This document shows, in pieces, positions 21,909 to 34,693 of a DNA stretch of 64,000 bases. The notes under the pieces were generated by a model. That model was not told where the DNA came from. It worked only from the letters and a program-made list of their open reading frames with translations, and ran no database searches. How positions within the stretch are numbered: position 1 is the first letter of the stretch; each line of letters begins with the position of its first letter. The stretch spans positions 310,001-374,000 of the forward strand of contig JAQFWX010000022.1 in the NCBI GenBank assembly GCA_027605045.1. Direction: 5' to 3'. Origin of the DNA: Phallus indusiatus (Eukaryota > Basidiomycota > Agaricomycetes > Phallales > Phallaceae). The position numbers were made by a program, and so were the translations under genes.

Positions 21909-23909
21909 ATGGCCTCGGACAACGCAGTCGCTGAGCTGACCCAGACAATCAAATCGATTCAAGAAGTAAGCCGAAACACGCAACTCGCTTCATACTCATC
22001 AACTTTTCTCTTTATGGGGATCAGGAGAACTCTCTATTTCTCGTGGAGATAACTACCTCTGCCCTGACGGATGAAAAGCCTCGTTATACTTTGCGAGAGA
22101 TATGCCTTGCACTCGAAAAAAGCGAATCCTGGAGTATAGTCGTGTGTTTAAATTACATTTTTTATGCAGAATTGACTGGTTTTATAACCAATGAATGTCA
22201 TGTAGGATCCTCTTTGCCTCTTCCCATTGCTTTTACCCGTTCCAACGAATGACGCTGCGGATTTGATAGATCTGGTTGCGAAGCATGCGAATTCGAAAGA
22301 ATGTCTCATCGCCATACAGGAAGCTATTGAAAATTTCGACCATATTCATCAGAAAGACACCACCGATACCACCTTGACTGAGCAGCTCGTTCGACTTCTC
22401 AGTGCCAGCAAAGATTGTACGTTTTTTGATTACGCGTTTTCTCAGCTCAGTCGATTCTGAGCGTATGTTCTACCAGGTATGATAAGGTTACATTTTCGCA
22501 AAAGAACCCCGGCGGAGACGTTTCAGCCTATATTTAAACATCTACGATCTGCTATTGACTTCGTGGCTTCGGAAGTTACGGGACCTGAAGGAAGAAAATT
22601 ACTTGAGCAGTGCAGCTCTCTAGCGTATACGATTGCTGATATTAAATCGGACAAAGGAGGAAGTCCAAGTCCAACAATACCTGTGAGTTTCTATTTACAT
22701 TTTATGCTCTTTGTCCCTGAAAACAATCCCAGGAAATACTATCAAACTTTATCATTTCGGTTTTGGGCGCCCTTTCCTCAGCGATCTGTTCACCTATCGC
22801 CCAGTCACGTTTTGCATTATACTATCCCAGATTAGTCCTAGACCCGAGTATATCTGAAAATGCCGTCAAAGGCACAGAAATAGTGCATGGTTTTCTCGTA
22901 TGTCATCTCAACCAGTCTTCGTGCCGTTGTCCGAGTTTCCTGTTAGGGCGCCTTGAAAAAAACTGGCTTTGCCCCAGATTCTTGGGATAGATTGCCGCAA
23001 TCTCTTGGCAAACTCATTCTTATGGCGCATGAAGATACTGCTGTTATAACGAATGCAGTCAAGGACATAGAGAGTGTCATGCCTCTACTGTCTTTATCTC
23101 TACAGCAAAATGTAGCCGTTGACGAAGCATTAGCCGTGCTGCTAACTTTACTCTGTTCCTCCATCAGTATACTATCTCAGGAAATTGTTGATCCCCTGGC
23201 TACTCTGTTGACACCTTTATCGGCTTCGCACCCCGACTCGATGAGACGTCATATTGCTTTCAAACTACTCTCGGTGACATTGGCGCGCTCTCCTCCTTCA
23301 TTACGATTGGCACATCTCACTTCACTTATTTCCGATTGTCCTTTCGCACAAATGCGCGTTGCGGCTATCGGATTGGTCAAAGAGGCTTTTTTATCTGCGT
23401 CAGCAACAAATTCATCATCAATATTTAACTCAACCCCTTTAATCCGGGCAGTCGGACCTATATTGTTCCGTGCCAACCCCCCGGATATTTTTGAAAACCC
23501 TTGTTCAAAATCTTTAGAAAAGTTTATTAGCTCTTCGGAATCAGCTCGCCTTACCGAATGTCTCTCGTTTTATTATGTTTGGCTGATTCGCGATACCAAA
23601 AACCTTGTGCGTATTGTAAACATTTCCTATTTGCCGTACCTGAATCTGATTTTTTTTTTTTTGGCTCTTTAGACCGGCATTCGCGACCGCGATAGAATAA
23701 GAAGCGTAGAAAACGGCTTATTGAAGCCTATGAAAAATGCATTGATCATATGGTCTGAAATACCATCGCTGTCTCAAGGTACTATCAGTCAAAACTTGTC
23801 AGTTCAGGTCTCACATCTGGATTTAGAACCACATGTAATGGTAACGCTGGCTAGCCTTCAAATCTCACTTGAAAGAGTTGAGAGTGCACTCATCAGCATT
23901 ACACCTTGA
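21909..23909 (+). CDS. glomulin/Alf4/Ybp-family helical-repeat protein, 550 aa
   Basis: Seven exons: 21909-21965, 22025-22141, 22206-22416, 22477-22682, 22733-22897, 22947-23606, 23673-23909; all phases agree. The product is almost entirely amphipathic helix, like a HEAT/ARM solenoid. The C-terminal block LSFYYVWLIRDTKN-LTGIRDRDRI.. and VENGLLKPMKNAL resembles the conserved end of glomulin (there a long-helix, TG, then ENNFLKPL block), and the middle matches its layout. The Pfam family joins glomulin, plant ALF4 and fungal Ybp1/Ybp2. Glomulin and ALF4 inhibit the cullin-RING subunit Rbx1; yeast Ybp1 aids Yap1 oxidation and Ybp2 is kinetochore-linked. Which role applies here is unknown. The assignment is by remembered pattern; PSMD5 was the main alternative. 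Confidence 0.65.
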
Positions 23910-23943
23910 AACTTATAGCAAGTAGAAACGAATAGATCATATC

Positions 23944-26900
23944 ATGTCGCCAAGTCTACTCTCTGTCCATCGACGGACAAATGGGTCATGCGACGAACTA
24001 CAATAACAAACATCCCCCTTGACAACAATTGATTTTACCTTTCCCCTCTCCTTTTTTTATCTTTTCGGCTCTTTTTTTCTTCCAGATTTGTCCTCTCTTT
24101 AATCCGATGCACCCCGATATTGTCTCGCATCTAGAAGAATATCTTAACATTACCAAGATCCTATCTCGATACATCCTATTATGTGTCGTATCATATTCTT
24201 CATCATTTGCCATAGGCCCGCAATTTTGTCAGCTGCAGGTATGGATCCTCGACTGGACCGCACTCGCGAACAGGTTTCAAGGGGTGACTACTGGTAGGCT
24301 TCTTTTTTTTTTTGCCTTCTATTTCTTCTCCGGGGTTCTTTTCATTTCAATCAATCAATATTGTTCTGAACGGCTCTGTAGAGCCCTTCGTTTATACGAC
24401 GACGGAACATTCCTTGTCCCAGTTTATCTGTTCAGCTATTCTAATTCAATTTTGATTATCAGGTTTTTAGACTTCAATATCGAATTTCATTGAATGTGTG
24501 GCGCTACCTGTAAGATACGCGCTGTTACTACAACGTACATACGACATGCTATGTTACTCCGAGTTCGGTAAGTGCATTTTCGAAGCCACAACTTTGGTAA
24601 TATCTGACCTTGACCTCAATCTATCATTGAAAGGGCCTATCTCAGCTAATCAAAGTACGAACTTCCCCTCCCACGACTTGAAGAACTTGGCGTTCTGCTA
24701 TACTACCTATTTAAACCCAAGCTTCCCTGTGATCACACGCCTTCAAACACTCAAAGTGGCCGAAAATTCCGCTTTGAGACAGCTGTGAATTTCGGCTCCA
24801 AATGGTTGGCAGAACCAGAGATTTTCCATCTGTCATACATAAGATTTTCATCAACTTCAGTAAATTGCACAGCTTATGTTGAGTGGACGGTTTTGACTGG
24901 AACGTACCACGCCATGGCGCCCGGCGATTCCCTTCCCGCTGTGACCGTGACGCATGTGACAGCAATGCACCTCAATTGATAATTTTCGACGATGCATTTC
25001 TGTTTCTTCACTCCGATTATCTGCTCCACCTGTATCGGTAATAGGCGAAGAAATGGGCTGAAATTGACATTCTTATCGCCGCCGCCCTCTTTCGGCTATC
25101 CTTTCTCAAATTTACCCCATCATCACACGGCACTATGTTTTCCTAAAAGCCAATCTCACACTGTTCGCAAAGGTTTGAAAGGCAGATCATGGGTACTTCA
25201 AATCGTATGTTGTGTTTAACTATTCATGATTATCATATTTTTATGTTTTCCAAATTGAGTTATTCAGGAAATGTGCCTCTTTCTGAACACATCAGCCGTC
25301 ACATGACCAGCATCTAGCCGTGAATTTCTACTGCCATTGACCTGTCGCCATCTCTACTCTCTATTCTATCGGCGTGCTGTGTCAGGTGCATTAATTATGT
25401 TGTTAATATTCTTGTGGCTTCTCGTTTAACCCAATAGCAGGTACTACATCGAAGTTGCTGGCCATCCGACTGCTTCTGGTAACCACGACTAGGGAGACAA
25501 GCGTTTCGTTCCACATCATTGTGTAATCCGACTCGTTGATTGTGCTGTATCGGTCAACCATTTCAATATTTTTATTTCCAAAAAAATTCTCTGCCAAAAA
25601 AAAAAATTGCCATTATAAACTTGACGTACCATCAGCGTAAGATTTAAATGTAAATCTCACAATTGGTTTTTAGTTTATGATTCCTTCAGGCATGCAAATC
25701 TCGGTTGAGAAGTTGATGGTATCTATCTATTCTTTGTACTTGATCATTCGACCCGATTAATCGTACAATTCATTTTGCGTGGGGAATAGCCTTATCCGTT
25801 TCTCTGGACATTATGTTCCTAATCGGACAATTCTCGAACTTATTGCCTCAATCTCCACCGACCTTTGTTATACAACCACACGAGCCCGTTTAATATCAAA
25901 CCTGCGCCTGTTTTCATATCCACATTATAATTCTTCATCCTTGCGCGTGGTCACCCTACTAATAGGCATCCGACGATTAGAACGCAGTCGAGGAGAGACT
26001 TGTGGTTCATCGGCAAACACTACTCTACTACCGCCCTTTTTATTCACTTCGCGCGGCAAACAAAGAAGTTCCTTATGGACTTTTTATGGATGATCATCAT
26101 TATATGGCTAACTGCGAGCTCTGAGCAGTTTCCGGTTTACACGGCGACGGCGACCGTAATTCTACCCCAGTCGTCAGTTTTATTATTATTTGTTTATCAC
26201 TGAGTTATGTTGTTTACCATGCGTATTGGTTGCCTTTGATTTTGTGGCGCAGGTTACCCTGTAAAGCCAGGATAAGATGTTGCTGAAATGTTGATTTCAT
26301 AGGTATGCTCTACCAGCCTCTATTAGTACTACAACTGGTTTCAACCTAATGTTACTCTACTTTAGAAAATACAGTTTTAGTTCACTTTGCCAAACAATGC
26401 CTGCTTGTGGTACCTAGACCTCAGTAACTGTTCCGGGGGAACAAAAGTTTACGCCAATGGTCCGTATCATTGAAAAAAAAACCACCCATGCGGTTGACTC
26501 GGCTTTTGAACTAAATAAATGACCTTTACAAAATTGGTTTAGCGGTCGTAAGCTTTATCCTTTCGCTTCATCAAATCTTGCACAGTCCGTGCTCTTGGTG
26601 ACAGCAGTGGTGTAGCCCTACCTCAATTGACCGCTCCCGACGATCAATTATACTCTCAGTTTCCCTCTATTCCTCTGATCCCCTTGTCTGGTTGTATTGG
26701 GGACATCAAGGTGCATGTGGTCAAAGAAGAAGATTTATTTTTTTAGAAAGGGACAGCTTATGCTTTGCAACACGGTGTTGATCATTGGGATTCATGGAGA
26801 TGGTCCAGGTTGTTTGACTTTCTATGGCTCACAGAATTCGAAGATCCTCGTTTCCCTAGTAGTCCGACAGCCCCTGCATTCAGGCTTGCTGTTGCAAATC

Positions 26901-26962
26901 AGCTCATAGAGAACGCCACCGATATACAGGCAGTTCAGTTCCCTAATTTTGCTTCGGAATAG
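23944..26962 (+). other. coding-like fragments, gene not resolved
   Basis: Several exon-like stretches on this strand look translated. One chain joins in phase: HPDIVSHLEEYLNITK.. (from about 24109), WILDWTALANR, then ALRLYDDGTFLVP (24326-24363), then TSISNFIECVALPVRYALLL (24472-24556), then ISANQSTNFPSHDLKNLAF (24620 on). Later pieces are LIIFDDAFLFLHSDYLLHLY (about 24975-25038), NKEVPYGLFMDDHHYMANCE (about 26060-26120), and a clear last exon pair, VALPQLTAPDDQLYSQFP.. to ..FLWLTEFEDPRFP.. ending at a TAG at 26962, joined by an intron at 26710-26745. The middle (24,700-26,550) did not join without frame breaks. It is either one large gene with unusual splicing or a decaying gene. No family recognised. 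Confidence 0.3.
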
Positions 26963-27942
26963 CAACGGCCATTATCAACTATAATAACCTGTGCAAGTAA
27001 ATGCGACATCGACACTTGAAAATCACATTGGGGTCCTCGATATATACTGCTGAAGCTTCCACCAGCAGTTTTGATACTATTGGATCCGACAGTCTGAATC
27101 CTCGTTCAATCACTCCTGATGTGGTTAAGTAAGCACACCAAATTTCAAATTAAGTGTGGTTGTGTATTCATTGCTTTCGTGTGGCACTATTAATTCTAGT
27201 TTTGACATGCAGTCATTCCTAATATCATACACGAGCATGAGGAAATTTTGTTCAAGAGCCAGTTAATGATCCGTATTTTTGATAGTCATGCATGAAATTG
27301 AAGATTGATGATAACAATTTTTCGAGGTCTTCACACCACCAAAGCACACATTACAACGGTTTATTCCGTCAGAGGGCGTGCGTTCCATCAAAATTCTGCG
27401 CTTGACCCTACTAAGATTTTCTATTTGCTCACGACTTCAGATCAGATAAAGAAGCCTAAGGCTGTTATTTGGCAGCATACCATCACGAAAATACCTGCAC
27501 CGCCCGTATGTGAAAAAGAAAACAAAACGGGATAACCTTTTTAAAGTCCGAAAAATTACGATTTAATGCAGCGGCGAATTATTTTTGTAAAAGCGCAAAA
27601 ATCAATTGATGTCCCTTATAAACATGGTTTTCGGAATTATTGGGCTCTGATCAGGTTATGGGACTAGGAATTTAGTCACAATGATGGCATTGGCGCGGCC
27701 GGCATGGACTTTCTCATAAGGACATACATCTCGTCATCTCGAACAGAAGAAGACCGTCTTTTGGGAAGTTGATCGAATATATTATCGTATGGCAAGGCAA
27801 ACCCGATTTTCCTCCCTGGCCGAAAAAGGGTTTACCGAAGATAATAAATAATTAAATAAACTAATTCTCTCTCTCACTATATAGTTTGAGGACTATTCAC
27901 GCTATCTACAGTTCTTCAATCCACATATCCTCAAACGAGTTG
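26963..27942. other. intergenic DNA, no gene seen
   Basis: About 1 kb, AT-rich, without splice-supported frames. It leads into the start codon at 27943. Confidence 0.45.
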
Positions 27943-29203
27943 ATGTCTACTGCCCAGAGCCAGCCTCTGCTCATATCCTTAGAATCAAAAGTTCACTCAG
28001 GTCCACTTTCCTCGACTTCTTCCGCTTCATCCTCCTCATATCCAGATAACGCCACAACCCGCACCATGCGTAGTGCGACCATATCATCGACTGGGCCCAA
28101 CTACGGGCTGTCCAACTTTGAGAGGACTCAATTCAGCCCCTACCCACGAAGTTTCCCCCGACGGGGCACAGTCTCGGGAGACAATCGTCGGCACTCCCAC
28201 AATCATAGCCCCCCAACGCCTTCCATGCTATTAGACAGTCTGACTAGTGTATGTTCTCTGATCGAGTTCGAATTTGAATCAGACGCTGACAGAGAAAACT
28301 ATATTAGCCCGGCCGCTCCATGATGTACCCCCCGAATCCTCCTGCTTCGAACTCACCGAGCCCCAGCATCGCCCCTTCTGTACTGCTTCCTGACAATTCT
28401 CCAATGACAAGCCCTGCAACTGGCTATTATTCATCAGTTTCTTCTTCAACATTCGGACAAAGCGGTAGCTTTGATTTCGGGTCGTACAACCATGTGTCCG
28501 ACCCTAATACCGAACCGCGACACCCACCTTTGCCTCCATTCCCAATGAGCACTCCATCAATGCACACGCGCGAGAAAGAGCTTGAGGATGAGATTAAAGA
28601 ACTACAGAGTCGTATTCGTAGCATGGAAAGCATGCTCTCATCATCACACACCAACGGCGGCGAGTCTGATCACTCTCCCCGAAATGGTCAGCCGAGGTTT
28701 ACCCAAAATGGAACACTCTTTTCTTACAATAGCGCGCTAGGAATGACTCCATCTGACTGGGAGAGTCGTACCCGTACCCGGGAGCGGATTTTCTGCTCTC
28801 TGAACCGCGCTGGAAATGCTCTCTGTGCATGGCATGACTCACGTCGCGAACGACGGATGTATCCGCCACGGATGGCACCGCCGCGTACCTTAAACTGCGG
28901 CTGTACATACGAACAGGCTCTATTTGAAGAAAGCTTAGCTAGAAATGGCGTAGGCAGCTACTGGCCAGGTGATTCAGTCCGCATGGATCCTGCGTTAAGA
29001 AACGCACTATTGGCGCTTTTGGAAGAAAAGTACGTGTCTCTGGTTCCCTTCAGCCCCGGCGCGTATTAATTGGATATATTATCAGGTATCACTATCGAGA
29101 TGGAGATTTTGAGCGGAATCCGGATGGTTCGTGGAAGATGGGTCAGGATGCTGCCGCCTGGGAAGAAAGATCTTTGAGGCCGTTGAGACGAGAACGCTCT
29201 TGA
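27943..29203 (+). CDS. disordered Ser/Pro-rich protein with conserved C-terminal block, about 382 aa
   Basis: Three exons: 27943-28248, 28308-29029, 29086-29203, with introns of 59 and 56 nt and agreeing phases. The first 200 residues are Ser/Pro/Thr-rich and disordered. A short coiled coil follows (EKELEDEIKELQSRIRSMES). The C-terminal half is basic and carries ERIFCSLNRAGNALCAWHDS, a Cys-Gly-Cys element (LNCGCTYEQALFEE) and a terminal block, ALLEEK-YHYRDGDFERNPDG, spanning intron 2. This last block recurs, as I recall it, in hypothetical proteins of Agaricomycetes. The Cys and His residues hint at metal binding, but no named domain fits. A nuclear or cytoplasmic regulatory role is possible and unproven. 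The ATG at 27943 is the first in frame. Confidence 0.7.
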
Positions 29204-30485
29204 TCAACATGCATTTCTGATAAACGTCCCTCACGGGGAAATCAATACCCATAACAAGCGTACAGATTTATTCGTATCTTATTCCGAAATTCCTCATTGA
29301 TTTTGTTTTGTGCTTTGTTCTTTTATTTGGCTTCGATTTTCTTTAAGTACGCTTTGTTCGCCATTGAGTTTCAATCTCGCTTCTTTTTCTTCAATTATTA
29401 TTTTTTCTTTCTTTCTATCATTGATTTCCATTGCTTTCTTTCAAAAACTTCTAACTTATTGACTTTGTATCGACGTAGACTCATGTACTTTTATGAACAA
29501 CCCGTTTTTTCTAATCGGACCTTGTGTCTTCTTTGAGTGTTTTTGGCACGATTGTCTCAGTTTCTATATACCATTTTCAAAACTCTGATATATCGACTAT
29601 GTGCAAAGTAAAGCAGTTGTCTACTTGTGCCACCGGGGACATGATCGTTACGGCTGTGAAAGACATATCGACTCGGGACCGGACTTGTTGAGTTGATAAT
29701 ATGTGAAAGGGAAATCCGTGCGATGCGGACAAAACGGTCCGCTTCGCTACATTATGAAATAGAATATTGGTACTTAAGGTATACAATTAGAGCCCTTTCG
29801 GCGACAGGCTGAACTTTATCAGAGAGGACATAAAGTTCCAATCAAAAAAACTCGCCGCCCAGACCCCACACTGCTCTAGGGTTTTGAAGGAACGATTCCC
29901 CAGCGTTTCCGACCCCGGATAACCGTGCTGCTTGGAAGACAAAGAGGTCATCTCAGTTCCGAATATTTTAGGATGCTGACGGTGTGGTGTGGGTTTATCC
30001 AGTTGGTGAAATTACATAAAGGGAAACTTTGTAAAATCAATGAGAGAACCTGAATTGCAAATAGTCTTGTTTCTCCGGACTCAGACGGCATCTCTGTTTA
30101 CCGAAATCATTTGAGAGGAAATCAGGATCGACATCGACATTTTATCCGACATGGGAAACAACATGCTTTCAAGTGCGGCGAAGGCTCCGGAGGTAGAGTA
30201 ATCCGAGTGCTGTCAAGACATGATGGTCATCATAACATTTCCTAATATCACCAGAAATTCTTGGGAATCACGTTCAGTTTGATCACAATCTTTCTTGGGC
30301 CTGTTTTTCTTCTTTTGAAGACTTTGCGTCAGAGTTGCCCTGTTAAAGCACAGTCGTGAACGCGTTTTTTTTTGCAACATAGCTCGGACGTGCCATAACA
30401 CAGGTTTTCGTATGATATAAGTCCAAGGCTTTGACGAATGACAAGTAGTGCCCCGCGGGTTCTTATCCGTCATTTTTTTTCAATC
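29204..30485. other. gene-poor stretch, T-rich 3' flank
   Basis: 29290-29540 is T-rich and probably 3' UTR of the preceding gene. No supported gene in the rest. Confidence 0.45.
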
Positions 30486-31131
30486 TTACGCCCAAGAAGG
30501 ATTGCGCTTCCTGAAATGTATGTAGGAAAGGACAGCATTTCTCATGGGTCGCGGTTTGTTCTCTAGATCTATTAGATCGCTTCCCTGGCGTTTAAGCGAG
30601 CAAATCACGGTAATTCTCAGCAATTGAGCCACGAATAGATCGTACTTCTTGTTAAGAGTAAACAGCGGTGCTTGAGCCATGTCTGCTAATCAATGAAACA
30701 CCAAAAGTGTCACATCGAAAATAAATATGAAGGATTGGCAAATGACGAGCATAGGAACATACATTTCGAAATTGAACAGCATCCTTACCTGGAAGGAATG
30801 CGGGCAGAGAATCTGATCTTCGTGCATTAGACCTCAAGATGGGCATGGTACAAGTGGCTAAAAAAGATTCCAATACCAAGACTTGACATGAACTGAGATC
30901 ACCGGGGATATCATTCGGAATGTCGTCAATTGAAGCTGCCACTCCGGTATGCCCGACTTTTAGACCTAAACAAAGTGAAGTAACTTGTCCGAGAATTTCA
31001 CCAATGATGAATTCTATGCTGCGTGTCGATCCGGGGTATGCTATTGCCGTAGGTAAGTCGTCACATTCCGGAAGGGAAAGTACATGCTTCTTGAACGGCA
31101 ACGTGTGCGAGAAGAGAAACGGGCGAAGCAA
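30486..31131 (-). CDS. possible unknown gene, two exons visible, 5' end unresolved
   Basis: A minus-strand frame runs from about 31131 to 30789 (..FIIGEILGQVTSLCLGLKVG.. to ..SDSLPAFLP) and joins in phase, through a 103-nt intron (GTAAGG..TGATTAG, 30788-30686), to 30685-30486, ending in TAA. The second exon (MAQAPLFTLNKKYDLFVAQL, ..HFRKRNPSWA) is basic. No start codon or upstream exon could be fixed, and the plus strand here is open as well, so this may be chance. Confidence 0.3.
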
Positions 31132-34100
31132 CTCTAGAGCTTTTCGGGAAATATCCGCTTACGGAATTGCTCACCGGCAACAAGCCGGCCGGTCCCAAAG
31201 TCCGCTTTTTGTGTCACTTTCTCAGTCACACTCTTGCATTTTTCACCTGTCAAAAACGACAAGGTTCTCTTTGAAAATCTCGTATTTTTTGAAATAGCAA
31301 CATTGGTACGGTACACCGTCTTCACCGATGGACTGATCTCTATTAGCTTGAGTTCCGTAAGCTAGTTGGTTTACGCTAGTCTTGCCGGGCGCCCAGTTTG
31401 CGCCACGAGGGCGAGGTCTTCAGTTCAGTGGCAGCAAGCGATGATTTTTGGCAAATACTGTCTGGTTTACTTAGTAGATGGGCGGCGAGATACCTCTTAG
31501 CAGCTTGTCGGAGTGCACACCCCTAAGTTCATGTTCTCGGAAGTTTTGAAGTTAACTTGCTTCTCTATATAACCAGATCTAGTCTGTATAGAGAAATCAA
31601 GGCACCGGAGAATATCTTCTGTTCTAAAGCCCCAATTTCTACCTTCTCATTGGCTGATGCCTCCGTTCAATTTTAAAACGTAAATGACTCTATTCAAATC
31701 ACCTCCAAAACATCATAACCGGCAAGCCTTGCAATTAGGGATTGTGCTCTGGAGAAATTTTCAATTATGTAGATGAGAACAGAGCTCGACAACCGAAGCT
31801 CTGACAGGGATTTCCCAACAGCGGATCATATCATGTCAATGACCCAATGAAGTGAAGCTCAATTTACTAGTATCCAGTGCCCAAGAGACTTCGCGGTTGA
31901 TTGACACGTACTGCGGTTAAATTACGTATGTACTCAAGTACACACCAGTTTCTATATATTTGACAGATGATGTGCACTGCTGCTATAGCTACGCTCCGAT
32001 CGCAGAGATAAATCATCAGGCAGTAACTTATGCGGTTTATGTCAAATAAATACGTACCTAAGTACCTTTTGGATCACGCTATTTATAAGTTGACGTCTAG
32101 GTATGCATCCAAGATATACACTGTTCGTGGTCAAAAAAAGCTTGTAATCAAATGTTAAGGAATTCGGGCGCGTGGGCTATGACTGCACGGCCGTTAGGAA
32201 AGATCTCAACTTGAAAGTTCAGTGGGCACGTATCCCCGACAGCTCACCATCGGATTCCCTTATTCTACTAATTCACCACAATCTTTGTAATTTGTGTAAT
32301 TCATGTATATCAAAGCTAACATCTAATGGCAATTTTTTCTGATTTGTGTGTCAAGTATGTCTTAGAGTCTCAATAAACTCAGTAGGTAATTCATGATTGA
32401 CGACGCCGCACGAAATGAATCACCGGCTTCCTCCACCGAGTTTGTATTCAGAACCATTCTTGGGGTTCAAAGTGGCCTTCCAAGCAATAGCTAAGCAGTA
32501 CAATATGGGCAGTTGATGGTGCTACTGTACTAATCACCCTAATGATACAGCCACGTGTGAATATTCCAGCCCGAGCGGAAGGGAAGTTCATTCAAATGGT
32601 CTAATTCACGTAGGTCTTGCGATCCAAAAGGCTCAGGAGAAAACTATAAAAAGACAAATCGACTGGCTGCAGCTTGTGGAAATGCGGGACAAGGGGCGCT
32701 CACGTGTGTCTCCCCCCACAAATTGACGTCGCGCGACTCCGCGTAAGCCATCGTGCACGTATGTGTCTGTCCCTTTTTGTACACGGGCCGGAAATCGGGT
32801 CTGCGAGGAAATCACGGCCTTCAAAGAAAAAGTGATGAAGGAAATTTGCTGTTGTAACATCACTGATAATGAGGAGAGTGTAATTAAGAAAGAAGCAGGA
32901 GGGCATTTGTTATTGTTTGTTAAATGATGGCGATCCAAACACCAACACACAAAAACAGTGCCTTCTCAGGCTAGATTGGACATCGAAGAAACAACCTCGA
33001 GAGTTGGTAAATTATGTGGCTTACTTTTTCTTTGATTGATGAGCTTTCTTGCTCGAGCCGTGTGTGCCCAGCTGCAAGAAGATCATTTATATACCAGGCG
33101 GTGTTGTTTAATAGTAGCGAGCGATCTCCTCCACCAATCTGTGATATGTGTATATATGAACGGCGACCTAAATAAGAAACAAGCCTGGGATGAAAATAGG
33201 AACCGATTTTTCGGGAGATACAATGTTCCTTGTCGAGCGAATTACACCGAACAGCCAGCGTCAATGCAAGCGTATAGGTAGATATGCATATACTTACTCG
33301 GAACGGGATCAAAGAAGTCAGCCATAGGTAAACCTTAAAAACTATATGAAATAGTTGACAGGGGGCCTGGTGCTCTATTAGTAAAGCGGCATCGCTTGGC
33401 TTATCTAGCGAGGACAAGTGATAAATTTAACCACCTAATAAGACCCGAAACCATTCTGTCGGGTACTGTTGCTATCTTTATACTTTGTATACAATGCTCA
33501 GGCTGTACAAGTCCCATGATCAATAACTCATTGTTGAGATCATTGATTATGATCGACAGACAAGCTTGGACAATGAAGAGCTCTGAACGTAATCGTTCAC
33601 ATCTAGCCGGAAAGCGCAAGAAGGATGTTCATATGAATTTAATTAACTTTGGAGTTCGACCACAGCTGGCTTGACAGATGGGCTTTCACCTTTGGTTAGC
33701 ATGTGATTTCACAACGGTTTTGTAACGCGCGAAGTTTAATTAAAAATTTATTAAAAATGGTCAGGCTTGATGCGATCATGAACGTTGATACTAAAAAGGT
33801 GCCCTCCCTGGACAGAAGCATGAAGAAGACGAACAAGGGCTTACATGTTGAAGGGTTGAACACGTTCTTCGGACCAATACATGCTAGCGTGGATATCAAC
33901 CCAAAAGAGGAAGCTATAGTCAAGAGGACTTTCATCATACGTCATGGTGGCGCACTGTGTGAGGCCAATTTCCACTTGAGGTTGGCTCAGCGAAAGCCTT
34001 AGAATTTAAATTGAAAGCGGATCATCTAGAAAACGCTCTATGAGTCTATGACATATAGATAAACTCTTCGAGTTATTACCGTGGACGGGTTGAGTGATTA

Positions 34101-34693
34101 GATTTGATGAAGCACCGTCGAGACATCGGAAAACTTCATTGGAGAAGAGACTTGCGTGGGACGATATCATGGGTGAAAGTACATATTAATAATCCGCACG
34201 ACCCTAATTTTAATAAATTCAATTACCCACGGCGCAAAGGGTATTTTGAGAGAACACACGTACGATATCAAGTAGATTGAGCATGAAAAGTCCCGATAAC
34301 GCGTAATCAAGTTTAACTAAGTTTGCATAAGCAGTCAATGCGGTGCTGCGAGCGAGCTTATCATTGCTGGTAGCGGATCCGATTAAAGAACCGAGCCTGT
34401 GTGAACTCTTCACATCGCGGAAATTACCTTACAGCTTGCTTTGAATTACTGGTGCGCTGTTTCCTGACATTCACTTTTAACTTGTTCAACAATTTTTTTA
34501 GGAAGAAAAGATTCAATTTTAGAATATACTATCCGTACGACGGGGGAGGACCAGATTAGACAGGGCGATATATCAGCTAACAAACTTGGTCCTGTTTGCT
34601 AAATACCTGTCACACAAATCTTGACTGGCCTTCCATGCCAGTGCAGCTATATATTGATGAACAACTTTTGTCGGCTAAAAAAAGAAGCAATGG
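31132..34693. other. 3.5-kb gene-poor region
   Basis: Open stretches on both strands (for example 32971-33417 minus and 33703-34002 plus) have no splice partners and read as unselected sequence. No repeats or transposon ends were recognised by eye. It may contain unrecognised old transposon remains. Confidence 0.4.

Noticed and set aside
32971..33417. 148-codon minus-strand frame
   Set aside because: No splice support, no recognisable domain, and competing frames on the plus strand.
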